This document shows, piece by piece, positions 8,969-17,426 of a stretch of 64,000 nucleotides of DNA. Position numbers and translations under genes: made by a program. Where the stretch lies: NCBI RefSeq assembly GCF_900109325.1, contig NZ_FNZU01000003.1:62001-126000 (forward strand), in the 5' to 3' direction. The notes beneath the pieces are model-generated. The model did not search any database. It had not been told where the DNA came from and saw only the letters and a program-made list of their open reading frames with translations. Numbering within the stretch: the stretch's first letter is position 1; the number at the start of each line of letters is the position of its first letter. The DNA is from Alkalibacterium pelagium. Its GTDB lineage: Bacteria > Bacillota > Bacilli > Lactobacillales > Carnobacteriaceae_A.

Positions 8969-10366
8969 TCAGTGAAACGATGCGCAGATCATCAGGCTCT
9001 GACAATCTATCGCCCCTTCCCCGGCAAATTCGATGGTTACACCATACGGGTCATTCAGTCCAGCCAGTAAGCAGTCCAGGTCAATCCATTCTTCGGAATA
9101 CACATCCAGCGGAACGATCGTCTGGATAGGCTGTCCATCCTTTGTACTCTGACTCACCATTAATTCTCCAGTTGCGTTGCCTCTGACAATCAGCTTCATC
9201 GCTTTATCTTCATTGAACTGAAAATATTTCAGTGTGATCAGGGCCCCATCTGTCAGGTTCTTAACGATCGATGTTGGCATGCCCATAACTGTTTCCTGAG
9301 TTACGTAAGGCCCATTATCCGGCACTTTATAATTGACAAGATTGCAGGCCATTCCTGCAGGATAAAACCCGGTTTCATCAAAAGGCGCTTGTCTCAGGCC
9401 ATTGCTGGTGAATTCAGTTTCACAGAATGACCCATCACTTCTCCGCTCGACTTTGTCAGCTACCACTTGTCTTGAAAAATGATTTTGATTAGTGTGGCGA
9501 TGATTGAAAATAAAATAGCTGCCGTTTATTTTCTCTAAGCTCCCGTGATTGTTTTCGATCAAATGGGCATCATCAGATGATAAGCCGTTATTCAACAAGT
9601 TGGGTGAGGTCGAATGCAGCAGCCCCTGATGAACGAATCCTTTATCCGGGTATGAACTGACAGCATAATGAAGACCGGTCAAATCAGTGGACATATAAAC
9701 CAGTACATAGTTCTCATCGAAGCGTCTGACAGATGCAGCTTCAAAGAAATTAGGGCTGAATCGGTCGTCATCAGCCGGCATGATGATATTCGGATCGGTT
9801 TTAGCTGTAATCATGTCTGCGCCCAGTTCTCTGACAAACAGCCCCACAACGGGATGACCATTCTTTTCATTCGCTTTCTGTCCCGATCCGGAGTACAAAT
9901 ATATCCGGTTATCATCGACCAGAACAGCCGGGTCAAATTCAAAATAGTCGTCAGGTGAATCCCCATAAACCTTCCCATTTTTATCTTTAACGTCACCATA
10001 GTAATCAAAAGGACCGGTCGGATTGTCGCTGACAGCTACTGACAGCACACCGGAGTCTGCCATTGAATAATATAAGTAATAGCGCCCGTCAGGTCCACGA
10101 GCAACATCCGGAGCATACATATAGGGTTTCCCCTTATTTAGAGGAGATGCATGCTGGTCCTTGCGATAGATGACTCCTTCATACCGCCAGTCTGTCAGAT
10201 CAGTGACTGGTGCGGACCAGGTCACATAATCATTTTCGCAATACATGTTTCCATTAAATTCATCATGACTGCCGTAAATATAGACACGGTCTCCGAAAAC
10301 ATGGGCTTCCGGATCTGGAATGTATTCATCAGCAGGCAATATAGGATTTCCGAATACTGGTATCAT
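8969..10366 (-). CDS. GH43 glycosidase with C-terminal beta-sandwich (arabinofuranosidase or xylosidase)
   Basis: A 465-residue cytoplasmic GH43 enzyme. The three catalytic carboxylates of the five-bladed propeller are visible as Asp18 (IPDPEAH), Asp145 (FEFDPAVL) and Glu209 (FFEAAS). Residues from about 320 to the end form a CBM6-like beta-rich domain. In a glucuronoxylan operon it most likely removes arabinofuranosyl side groups or acts on short xylosides; the sequence alone does not decide. GTGGAGGAG just upstream is the ribosome site itself, so the ATG at 10366, not the GTG at 10378, is the start. It lies between the oxidoreductase genes and GH115. Confidence 0.85.
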   Translation of the reverse strand: MIPVFGNPILPADEYIPDPEAHVFGDRVYIYGSHDEFNGNMYCENDYVTWSAPVTDLTDWRYEGVIYRKDQHASPLNKGKPYMYAPDVARGPDGRYYLYYSMADSGVLSVAVSDNPTGPFDYYGDVKDKNGKVYGDSPDDYFEFDPAVLVDDNRIYLYSGSGQKANEKNGHPVVGLFVRELGADMITAKTDPNIIMPADDDRFSPNFFEAASVRRFDENYVLVYMSTDLTGLHYAVSSYPDKGFVHQGLLHSTSPNLLNNGLSSDDAHLIENNHGSLEKINGSYFIFNHRHTNQNHFSRQVVADKVERRSDGSFCETEFTSNGLRQAPFDETGFYPAGMACNLVNYKVPDNGPYVTQETVMGMPTSIVKNLTDGALITLKYFQFNEDKAMKLIVRGNATGELMVSQSTKDGQPIQTIVPLDVYSEEWIDLDCLLAGLNDPYGVTIEFAGEGAIDCQSLMICASFH

Positions 10367-10443
10367 GATCTCCTCCACAATTTAAAGCTCTTCTGCTTTT
10401 AGGTTGTCGTCTGGGTCAGCTGATCTTTACTCTTGCCTTTATG

Positions 10444-11526
10444 TTATACTGTCGGTTCCAGTCGAATCGCCTGTTCTTCCGCCAGCAGACTCAATTCCTG
10501 CGCTTTGAAAATATGATCTTGTGTCATGGCTTTTTCTGTCCCGTTGATACAATCCAGAATCATCTCTCCAAAGAATGGATAGCCGACTTTTCCGTTGCAG
10601 TCGATATGCTGCTCGCCTTCTTCAGTCACCAGATACAGATGATTCCCTGATTCTTCTTTTGCTACATCCACATATTTTCTCAATTCGATCGTTCCTTTTG
10701 TCCCCGTAATGAAGGTTCGACCATCTCCCCAGGTTGAGAGTCCGTCCGGGGTGAACCAGTCGACTTTGAAATAGAATGTGGCTCCATTTCCACCTACTAA
10801 TGTCGCATCACCAAAGTCTTCCAGCTCTGGCTTGTCCGGGTTTGCATAATTCGCTACTTTACTGTGAACCACTTCTGCTTCTGTATTACCAGTATAGTGA
10901 AGGAACTGCTCGATCTGGTGGCTGCCGATATCGCATAGAATGCCACCATACTTGTCTTTCTCGAAGAACCAGTCCGGACGACCCGCCTTACCTAATCTGT
11001 GAGGACCAAATCCGGTAACCTGAATTACTTTTCCTATTACCCCTTCATCTATGAGCTGTCCAGCATAGATGGCACTTTCAACATGAAGCCGTTCTCCAAA
11101 GTAGACGAAGAATCTTCTTCCTGTTTCCTGAACGACACGCTTACTTTCGTCCAGCTGGTCCAGTGTGGTGAACGCTGTTTTATCTGCAAAGTAGTCTTTC
11201 CCGGCACGCATTGCTTCATTACCGATCGTGCTTCTCTCACTGGCAACTGCAGCTGATAAGACCATATTTACTTCTTCATCTGAATAAATCTGTTCTTTCG
11301 ATTCAGCCAGTTTAACGTCAGGGTAGGTTTCCTTAAAACTTCTCATTTTTTCAGGATCCTTGTCATAGACCCATTTAAGCGTCGCACCTGCTTCGACACA
11401 GCCGTTAGCCATTCCATAAATGTGTCCGTGATCGAGTCCGATCGCTGCAATGACGAACTCCCCGTCTTTCACTACTGGTTCTGGCTTTCCTTTTGGCGCA
11501 TGGTTCATTCCGCTTGCTTTTGTCAT
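10444..11526 (-). CDS. Gfo/Idh/MocA-family oxidoreductase (third of three)
   Basis: A 360-residue NAD(P)-dependent oxidoreductase. The Rossmann loop is unusual (GLDHGHIYG, about residues 35-43, instead of GxGxxG), and the usual EKP motif is replaced by ADKTAF. The active-site block GGILCDIGSHQIEQ keeps the Asp and His of the family. Enzymes of this superfamily oxidise or epimerise sugars and polyols; the substrate cannot be read from sequence. It follows the second family member by 15 bases and precedes the GH43/GH115/GH8/GH10 genes, so a substrate from glucuronoxylan breakdown is likely. GGAGG precedes the ATG at good spacing. Confidence 0.82.
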   Translation of the reverse strand: MTKASGMNHAPKGKPEPVVKDGEFVIAAIGLDHGHIYGMANGCVEAGATLKWVYDKDPEKMRSFKETYPDVKLAESKEQIYSDEEVNMVLSAAVASERSTIGNEAMRAGKDYFADKTAFTTLDQLDESKRVVQETGRRFFVYFGERLHVESAIYAGQLIDEGVIGKVIQVTGFGPHRLGKAGRPDWFFEKDKYGGILCDIGSHQIEQFLHYTGNTEAEVVHSKVANYANPDKPELEDFGDATLVGGNGATFYFKVDWFTPDGLSTWGDGRTFITGTKGTIELRKYVDVAKEESGNHLYLVTEEGEQHIDCNGKVGYPFFGEMILDCINGTEKAMTQDHIFKAQELSLLAEEQAIRLEPTV

Positions 11527-11541
11527 GTTTATTCCTCCAGT

Positions 11542-12582
11542 TCAGTTATTTTCGAATGAGTCTATTGATACTGTAATAGGTTCAGCAACAGTTTTTGATG
11601 ATGCCGCCATCATTTCGATCAGTCTAATCGAAGGAAGCGCATCGCTGACAGATACATAATCTGTCGAGTCATCGATAATAGCCTGATAGAAGCGGTCGAT
11701 CAGAAGTTTATGACTGGCTCCAAAGTAAAATTTGGCGCCTTCCAGCTGTTCATCCTGAGCAAGTTTTTCTTTACTGCCATCTTCACTAACTCGATATAAA
11801 CTGCCATCAGTCAACTTGAACGTTTCATGTTCAGTCACTATTTCCATGTCGACTTCGGAATTATTGATGTTTGCGTTTGTCGCATGAAAATAGGCTCGAG
11901 CCCCATTTTTAAATCGTATGACACTGCTCGCTGTATCTTCAACTTCACTGTCTATATCTAATAGCTGAGATAATGTGGCTTTTACTGATGACACTTCTCC
12001 CCCAAGAAGCTGTACCAGATCGAGTGTGTGGATCGACTGGCTCATAATATTGCCGTAGCCAACTTCCACCTTCGTTCTCCTCCAGGGTTTCAGTTCATAG
12101 TAACTGTTCTCACGGTACCAGGTGACCAATGCTTTGATTCCAGTAATCTGCCCTGTTTCTTCTTTCGCAAGCCACTCCTGTAAAGTAACAAAAGATGCAT
12201 TGAGTCGATTCTGGAAACAGACACAGATTTTCTGACTGTTTTCATCTTCCAGTTTTTTCTGAAGGAGACCTTCTTCATAGCTGATCGAGACAGGCTTTTC
12301 GAGAAAAACATGTACCCCTGCTTTCACACACGCTTCTGTTACGGGATAGTGCAGAAAATGCGGCAGGCAGTTATGAACGACATCCAGATCCTGCGTTGCC
12401 AGCATCTCATTAAAGTCAGTAAAAAACGGCACATTTTTAATTGAGGAAGCAAGAGCCGGATCAGTATCGCAGACTGCAGCCAGCTCGGCATGGTCATTCA
12501 TCTCAATGGCCTGTATGTGGACTGGTGAAACATCTCCAAGTCCGATAATACCCACTTTCAGCTTTCCTTTTTTATTTTCCAT
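11542..12582 (-). CDS. Gfo/Idh/MocA-family oxidoreductase (second of three)
   Basis: A 346-residue member with a classical nucleotide loop (GIIGLGDVSPVH, about 12-23) and an intact LEKPVS motif carrying the catalytic lysine. The active-site block reads NIMSQSIHTLDL: the histidine is present, but the position of the usual Asp (or Asn) is Ser/Gln. This could mean a different proton relay or a changed substrate. It is 23 bases downstream of the first family member in the same operon. The three proteins differ clearly from each other, so they are not recent duplicates. The substrate is unknown, presumably a sugar or sugar acid from xylan. Confidence 0.82.
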   Translation of the reverse strand: MENKKGKLKVGIIGLGDVSPVHIQAIEMNDHAELAAVCDTDPALASSIKNVPFFTDFNEMLATQDLDVVHNCLPHFLHYPVTEACVKAGVHVFLEKPVSISYEEGLLQKKLEDENSQKICVCFQNRLNASFVTLQEWLAKEETGQITGIKALVTWYRENSYYELKPWRRTKVEVGYGNIMSQSIHTLDLVQLLGGEVSSVKATLSQLLDIDSEVEDTASSVIRFKNGARAYFHATNANINNSEVDMEIVTEHETFKLTDGSLYRVSEDGSKEKLAQDEQLEGAKFYFGASHKLLIDRFYQAIIDDSTDYVSVSDALPSIRLIEMMAASSKTVAEPITVSIDSFENN

Positions 12583-12605
12583 TCTGTTCTCTCCCCTATG
12601 ACCTT

Positions 12606-13745
12606 CTATGTGGTGATTTCGCCTTCTTCAAAGTTTTCTACAGAACCAGATTTTTCATAGAACCTTGGGACATTCGCCATGACCCCTTCCTTCGTATAAA
12701 ATGGATGAGACGAATCAATCGGCAGGTCGACTTTCTGTCCAGCTTGAGAGGCAGAATAGATAGCCATGATCAACTCCAGCGTCTGCTTGCCCTGGTACCC
12801 ATCAACGACAAGATCTTCGTGACCGATTAAGGATTGAATGACATTGTTCAACTGACCTGTATGTCCTTCATAAGCCAAATCATCCAGCTCTTCATAACGT
12901 TTAGTAATGGCTTCCATTTTTTCTGTATTTTCTTTGGGGAATCCATTTCCTTGAGCTGCCATTGCAGACACCTTGAATGGAGCAGATATGCGCCCTTCCT
13001 CACCCTGGAAAATCAGCTGCTGATCTTCTCCGTGATGAACCACTGAACTGGTCAGTGTGGCTAATCCTCCGTCTTTGTATTTCCCAATAGCGATAGAAAT
13101 ATCTTCCACTTCGGCATTATCGTGTGCTACGTTGCTCATGACAGCTGTAACTTCATCCGGCATGCCGTTCAACCATTTGAAAATATCCAGATGATGGACA
13201 GCATGATTCAATGTGCAGCCGCCGCCTTCTTTCTCCCATGTCCCTCTCCACCATAAATCATAGTAATTGTGCCCTCTCCACCAGAAAGAATCAACTTGAG
13301 TATGAAGGACTTTACCAATCACTTTTTCGTCCAGAAGCGTTTTCAATTTCATCATTGGATTAGTAAATCGGTTCTGAGAAATGATAGACAGGGTTTTGCC
13401 TGTTTCTTCTGAGACTCGATTCATGTCATCACATTCTTTTAAAGAAGCCGCCATCGGTTTTTCAACGACAGCATGCGCCCCAGCTTTCATTGCATTGATT
13501 GCTATTTCAGCGTGTACGTATGGAGGAGTACAGACTGACACCAGATCAACGGTTTCATTTGCCAGCAGCTCCTCATGATTATCATAAACTGATACATCAA
13601 GGTCAAAGTCAGACGCCATTTTCTCTGCTTTTTCCGGATAGATATCACACAAGGCGACAATATTAACATCCTCTTTAAAAGTTAGATAGCCTTTTATGTG
13701 TAAAGGGGCAATGCCCCCAGTTCCTATAATTGCAACGTTTAACAT
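12606..13745 (-). CDS. Gfo/Idh/MocA-family oxidoreductase (first gene of the xylan operon)
   Basis: A 379-residue oxidoreductase with GTGGIAPLHIKGY (8-20) as nucleotide-binding loop, VVEKPMA with the catalytic lysine, and GGGCTLNHAVHHLDIF as active-site block (Asn in place of Asp, His retained, a common family variant). It is the promoter-proximal gene of a run of nine genes down to 544 with no visible terminator between them. CAGGAGAGG supplies the ribosome site. Its position at the head of a GH115/GH8/GH10 operon suggests an oxidation step on xylose, glucuronate or an oligosaccharide; nothing in the sequence fixes the substrate. Confidence 0.85.
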   Translation of the reverse strand: MLNVAIIGTGGIAPLHIKGYLTFKEDVNIVALCDIYPEKAEKMASDFDLDVSVYDNHEELLANETVDLVSVCTPPYVHAEIAINAMKAGAHAVVEKPMAASLKECDDMNRVSEETGKTLSIISQNRFTNPMMKLKTLLDEKVIGKVLHTQVDSFWWRGHNYYDLWWRGTWEKEGGGCTLNHAVHHLDIFKWLNGMPDEVTAVMSNVAHDNAEVEDISIAIGKYKDGGLATLTSSVVHHGEDQQLIFQGEEGRISAPFKVSAMAAQGNGFPKENTEKMEAITKRYEELDDLAYEGHTGQLNNVIQSLIGHEDLVVDGYQGKQTLELIMAIYSASQAGQKVDLPIDSSHPFYTKEGVMANVPRFYEKSGSVENFEEGEITT

Positions 13746-14029
13746 GGTTTGAATCCTCTCCTGTCAGTAGTCTTTTAGTAATAGAACATCAAATACTTTA
13801 ATAAGATCGGTAGATTTCAGCCTGCTGAAATCAGTCTGAACTTTATTCTGACGGGTCAATACTTCAGTTCAGAAACAGATTTGTCGCCTGAACTATACTC
13901 TATTCTGGCAGAGTGGAGTTCAGGCCTTATTCATGCTCCTAAACTGCACTCAGCAAACGTGAAAATAGAGTTTACATCAACATATTTGAATGAACTCAAT
14001 TCGCAGAATAATTCTCTACAATCCAAAGA
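13746..14029. promoter_or_regulatory. leader/promoter region of the nine-gene xylan operon with repeated CTGAACT/AGTTCAG motifs
   Basis: No gene is visible here. The heptamer CTGAACT or its complement AGTTCAG occurs four times in alternating orientation, at 13836, 13866, 13888 and 13917, with start-to-start spacings of 30, 22 and 29 bases. Nearby GATTTCAG (13813-13820) and CTGAAATC (13825-13832) form a perfect 8-bp hairpin with a 4-base loop. The motifs could be operator half-sites or alternative RNA hairpins. I found no CAACTAAC half-site of the XylR type, no convincing cre box and no strong -35/-10 pair on the minus strand, so this operon seems to be controlled differently from xylA, GH67 and GH2. 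Confidence 0.5.
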
Positions 14030-14060
14030 AAAGCTATGACTGAAAAGATCATAGCTTTCT
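14026..14060 (-). terminator. terminator after xylB
   Basis: AAAGCTATGA (14030-14039) pairs perfectly with TCATAGCTTT (14049-14058). On the minus strand the stem is followed by a T-rich stretch. It lies 10 bases beyond the xylB stop and separates that unit from the operon starting at 13745. Confidence 0.75.
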
Positions 14061-14069
14061 TTAAATGGT

Positions 14070-15566
14070 TTAATCGTTGTCTGTCACTAACTTGTGAGAC
14101 AAGTCTTTGATCGTCGGATAGACTTCCTGATAGTTTGCATAGACTTTTTCATACTGTGCAACAGCTTCAGGATTAGGTTTAACTTCAGATTTGTATTTAA
14201 CGAATTCTTTTGAGCAGGCTTCAAAGTCGCTGAACCATCCTGCACCGACAGCGGCAATCATAGCTGCTCCCATAGCAGGTCCCTGTTCAGTTTCCAGCGT
14301 CACGACAGGCGCATTGAAGATATCAGCCTGCATCTGCAGCCAGTCCGGATTTTTAGCTCCGCCACCCACTGAGACGATCTGAGAAAATTCTTTGTTCGAA
14401 TGCTTTTTCATCAGTTCATATGAATCTTTAAGAGAAAAAGTGATCCCTTCCAGCACGGCACGGGCAAAGTGATCGCGTGTATGTGCAATATCCATTCCGA
14501 GGAATGTTCCGCGAATGTTACTGTCTGTATAAGGCGTACGTTCTCCAGAGATATATGGAGCGAACAGCAGGCCGTCTGAACCTGGTTTAATATCTTTGAC
14601 CCCTTTAAGCAGTTCTACAAAGCTTTCTTCAGGCGCAAAAGTTTTCTTGAACCAGTTCAAGCTGCTTCCAGCTGCAAGTGTCACGCCCATTGTGTAAAAG
14701 GCATTTGGTACAACATGGTTGAAGTAGTGCAGGTGTCCGTTGTAGGCTTTATCCCCTGATTCTTCATAAGACAGGAAGACTCCTGATGTTCCAATGCTTG
14801 CCATGCCCTGATCAGGACGGACAATACCCGCTCCAACAGCAGCACACGGGTTGTCAGCTCCACCAGAAAAGACTGGTACCTCATGAGATAGTCCAAATTC
14901 TTCAGCCAATTCACGGTCCAGCTTACCGATCTCATCATGAGACTGAACAAGTGGCGGGCAGATATCAGTGGAGATGCCGACTGCTTCAGCTACTTCACTG
15001 CTCCATGCTCTGCTTTCCACGTCTAAAAGAAGCGTTCCTGCTGCATCAGAATATTCCATCTGTTTCTGACCGGTCAGGCGGTACCCAAGATAGTCTTTAG
15101 GAAGCAGGAAAGTGCTGACCTTGTCCCAGACATCCGGTTCGTTTTCTTTGACCCACAGCAACTTGGGTAGAGTGAATCCTTCAAGCGCTTTATTTTTTGT
15201 TATATCGATCAGGTTGTCGACTTTAGATGTGATGGTTTCACATTGCTTAGTCGTGCGCACATCATTCCATAAAATAGCCGGGCGAAGCACATCATCCTGG
15301 TCATCCAATAAGACAAGTGAATGCATCTGACCGGAAAAGCTGATGCCTTCCAGGTTATCTTTCGCATCTGGAGTTGATTTAAAGATAGCTGCCATGACTT
15401 CTTTTGCTGCTCGAAACCATTCTTTCGGGTCCTGTTCACTGTGCCCTCTTTTTGGAGTCAGCAGAGGGTATTCTGATGAAGACTCATCAACGATTTTTCC
15501 GCTTTTATTGACCAGAATCCCTTTCAGACCACTGGTTCCTAAATCTAAACCTAAAACGTAGCTCAT
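14070..15566 (-). CDS. xylB: xylulokinase
   Basis: A 498-residue FGGY-family kinase that phosphorylates D-xylulose with ATP to xylulose 5-phosphate, feeding the pentose phosphate or phosphoketolase route. The phosphate-binding loop GLDLGTSGLKG (5-15), the xylulokinase motif FSGQMHSLVLLD and GADNPCAAVGAG in the C-terminal domain identify it. The length is typical. It is the last gene of a unit with DUF624 and the GH43 beta-xylosidase. The ribosome site is poor (GAATGGA), and a long stem-loop sits only 28 bases upstream, so its expression may be lower than that of the beta-xylosidase. The sequence from xylA at the left edge to here completes the xylose branch. Confidence 0.95.
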   Translation of the reverse strand: MSYVLGLDLGTSGLKGILVNKSGKIVDESSSEYPLLTPKRGHSEQDPKEWFRAAKEVMAAIFKSTPDAKDNLEGISFSGQMHSLVLLDDQDDVLRPAILWNDVRTTKQCETITSKVDNLIDITKNKALEGFTLPKLLWVKENEPDVWDKVSTFLLPKDYLGYRLTGQKQMEYSDAAGTLLLDVESRAWSSEVAEAVGISTDICPPLVQSHDEIGKLDRELAEEFGLSHEVPVFSGGADNPCAAVGAGIVRPDQGMASIGTSGVFLSYEESGDKAYNGHLHYFNHVVPNAFYTMGVTLAAGSSLNWFKKTFAPEESFVELLKGVKDIKPGSDGLLFAPYISGERTPYTDSNIRGTFLGMDIAHTRDHFARAVLEGITFSLKDSYELMKKHSNKEFSQIVSVGGGAKNPDWLQMQADIFNAPVVTLETEQGPAMGAAMIAAVGAGWFSDFEACSKEFVKYKSEVKPNPEAVAQYEKVYANYQEVYPTIKDLSHKLVTDND

Positions 15567-15593
15567 ATTTACACGTCCATTCTTAATTTTTAT

Positions 15594-15666
15594 ATAAAAA
15601 AGGAGACTGACTTAAGGAAAGCTCCAATCCAGAATCGATTATTGCCTTCCTTGGAGTCCGTCCCCT
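15594..15666 (-). terminator. long imperfect stem-loop with T-run between the beta-xylosidase gene and xylB
   Basis: On the minus strand GGGGAC, GGACT and AAGGAA pair, with bulges, with TTCCTT, AGT and GTCTCC, and then six T residues follow (plus-strand A-run at 15596-15601). It looks like a terminator, yet xylB begins only about 28 bases later with no room for a separate promoter. It may be a leaky terminator or an mRNA-stabilising structure. Confidence 0.6.
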
Positions 15667-15686
15667 TCACTTATTTTATTCAGAAG

Positions 15687-17387
15687 TTATTTTGTTGTGC
15701 CAGACTGTCCAACGACTGTTTTGTTCTTTCCTTTAGATCCACTTCCAAAGTGACGAGTCAATGTCCAGTGATCACGGTCATCTTCCTTTTCTTCATAACG
15801 GAAGTAGTCGAAGTCAGCAGGCTTGCTCATACCACTTGTATCGATACAGCTCATTCCTACAAAGGCACCTGTAAAGAATCCAGATTCCTGAATGTACTCA
15901 TCAGACAGTTTCCATGAGTCAAAGGTTGCAGGAATATCTTTCCAGTTCTCGCCATCGAATGAGTAGCTGAATGTGTACGTATACTGATCAACTTTAACTT
16001 TGAACCATACCGCTTCAGCATCATCAGGAACAGGAATCACATCATCGCCCAGTGGGTTAGATACATTATTACGTTCAGATGCATAAAGATCGATAACTTT
16101 CCCTTTATCTTCGTGCCAAGTCACATGAACGCTTGTCCAGTTTTTCGTGTTGTAATAATTGACTAGACCTGCCTGCTGCTGGAATGTGACTGGATCGAAG
16201 GAAACTTTGGTTTCAGCTTCGAACTCGAATGCCTGCCAGCGACGAGCTACGAGTGCCTGTTTGTGCAGGTTTGAGAATCCACCAGCTCCATATAGACGTA
16301 AGTTTCCTGGCTTGTCTGTCAATGATGCGAACTGAGTATACGGAATACGCAGTGTCTGCCACTGTCCACCCAGCTCTTCTGAATCAAACTGATCGACGAC
16401 AGGGAAGTCTGCATCCCATTTATGCTCAGGTACGTCAGGACCTTCTACTGCTACTTTAGGATAGTTGCCATCTACAACATATGGCCAACCGTCTTTCCAT
16501 TCCAGTTTCTGGATGGCTGTTTCACGACCAAGCTGGCTGTATCCTCGATCCATCAGTAAAACATCTCCAGGCGCTTTAGTCGGCCGAGCTGTCAGGTGAG
16601 CCAGGTACCACTCTCCGTTTTTAGTATTGACGATAGAGGCATGCCCAGCTTTTTGAAGAGCCAGACGAGGGTGTCCCCATGATGAAATCAGCGGATTGTC
16701 CGGATGTGTTTCATAAGGACCTTCCAGATTTTTAGAACGTGCAAGCGTTGCATGGTGGTCATACATTGTTCCACCTTCTGCTGTAAGCAGGTAATAGTAA
16801 TCATCAAATTTGTATAAGTGAGGGGCTTCGGTCAGACCGACATCTGTTCCTTTGTAAATGATTTTACGGTCACCGACCAGTTTCTTCTCATCGTGATTAT
16901 ATTCCTGAAGGACAATTCCTCCAAAGTCGTGTTTCCCGTTTCGGTGATCCCAGACCATGTTGACGAACCATTTGCGTCCATCTTCATCATGGAATAGAGA
17001 CGGATCAAAACCGGACTGGTTCATGAATACCGGATCGCTCCATTCACCGTCGATCGTTTCGCAAGTAGTCAGATAGTTTGTAACGTCCTTATAAATTCCA
17101 CCAGTTACTTTAACATCAGAGAAGATCAGGTAGAATTGTCCGTCAGCGTAACTTAATTGAGGGGCCCATACGCCGCCTGAATCCGGATTACCTTTCATAT
17201 CAAGCAGTTCCACTCTATTAAGCGGACGAGCCACCTGGCGCCAGTTTACCATGTCTCTTGAGTGATAAATGACGACTCCCGGGAACCATTCGAATGTGGA
17301 TACGGCGATATAAAAATCGTCCCCCACTCTTAACATGCTTGGATCTGGATTAAATCCTTTAAGTACCGGATTTTGAATTGTTGACAT
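15687..17387 (-). CDS. xynB: GH43 beta-xylosidase
   Basis: A 566-residue cytoplasmic enzyme of the GH43 beta-xylosidase group (subfamily 11 type). The catalytic triad falls exactly at Asp15 (NPDPS), Asp128 (SGFDPSLF) and Glu187 (LTEAPHLYK), the numbering known for Geobacillus XynB3. A C-terminal beta-sandwich (about 330-540) closes the active site in this group. The last about 20 residues form a Gly/Ser/Lys-rich tail beyond the usual end. It releases xylose from the non-reducing end of xylo-oligosaccharides (EC 3.2.1.37), complementing the Rex-type GH8 enzyme. A GGAGG site precedes the ATG, and the gene lies 40 bases after DUF624. Confidence 0.95.
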   Translation of the reverse strand: MSTIQNPVLKGFNPDPSMLRVGDDFYIAVSTFEWFPGVVIYHSRDMVNWRQVARPLNRVELLDMKGNPDSGGVWAPQLSYADGQFYLIFSDVKVTGGIYKDVTNYLTTCETIDGEWSDPVFMNQSGFDPSLFHDEDGRKWFVNMVWDHRNGKHDFGGIVLQEYNHDEKKLVGDRKIIYKGTDVGLTEAPHLYKFDDYYYLLTAEGGTMYDHHATLARSKNLEGPYETHPDNPLISSWGHPRLALQKAGHASIVNTKNGEWYLAHLTARPTKAPGDVLLMDRGYSQLGRETAIQKLEWKDGWPYVVDGNYPKVAVEGPDVPEHKWDADFPVVDQFDSEELGGQWQTLRIPYTQFASLTDKPGNLRLYGAGGFSNLHKQALVARRWQAFEFEAETKVSFDPVTFQQQAGLVNYYNTKNWTSVHVTWHEDKGKVIDLYASERNNVSNPLGDDVIPVPDDAEAVWFKVKVDQYTYTFSYSFDGENWKDIPATFDSWKLSDEYIQESGFFTGAFVGMSCIDTSGMSKPADFDYFRYEEKEDDRDHWTLTRHFGSGSKGKNKTVVGQSGTTK

Positions 17388-17426
17388 ATTGACAGCCTCC
17401 TGTGTAGTTTTTATTTAAAGAATGCA

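Noticed and set aside
13746-14029. XylR operator before the nine-gene operon
   Set aside because: No GTTAGTT/AACTAAC pair or CAACTAAC half-site occurs there; the repeats present are of a different sequence.
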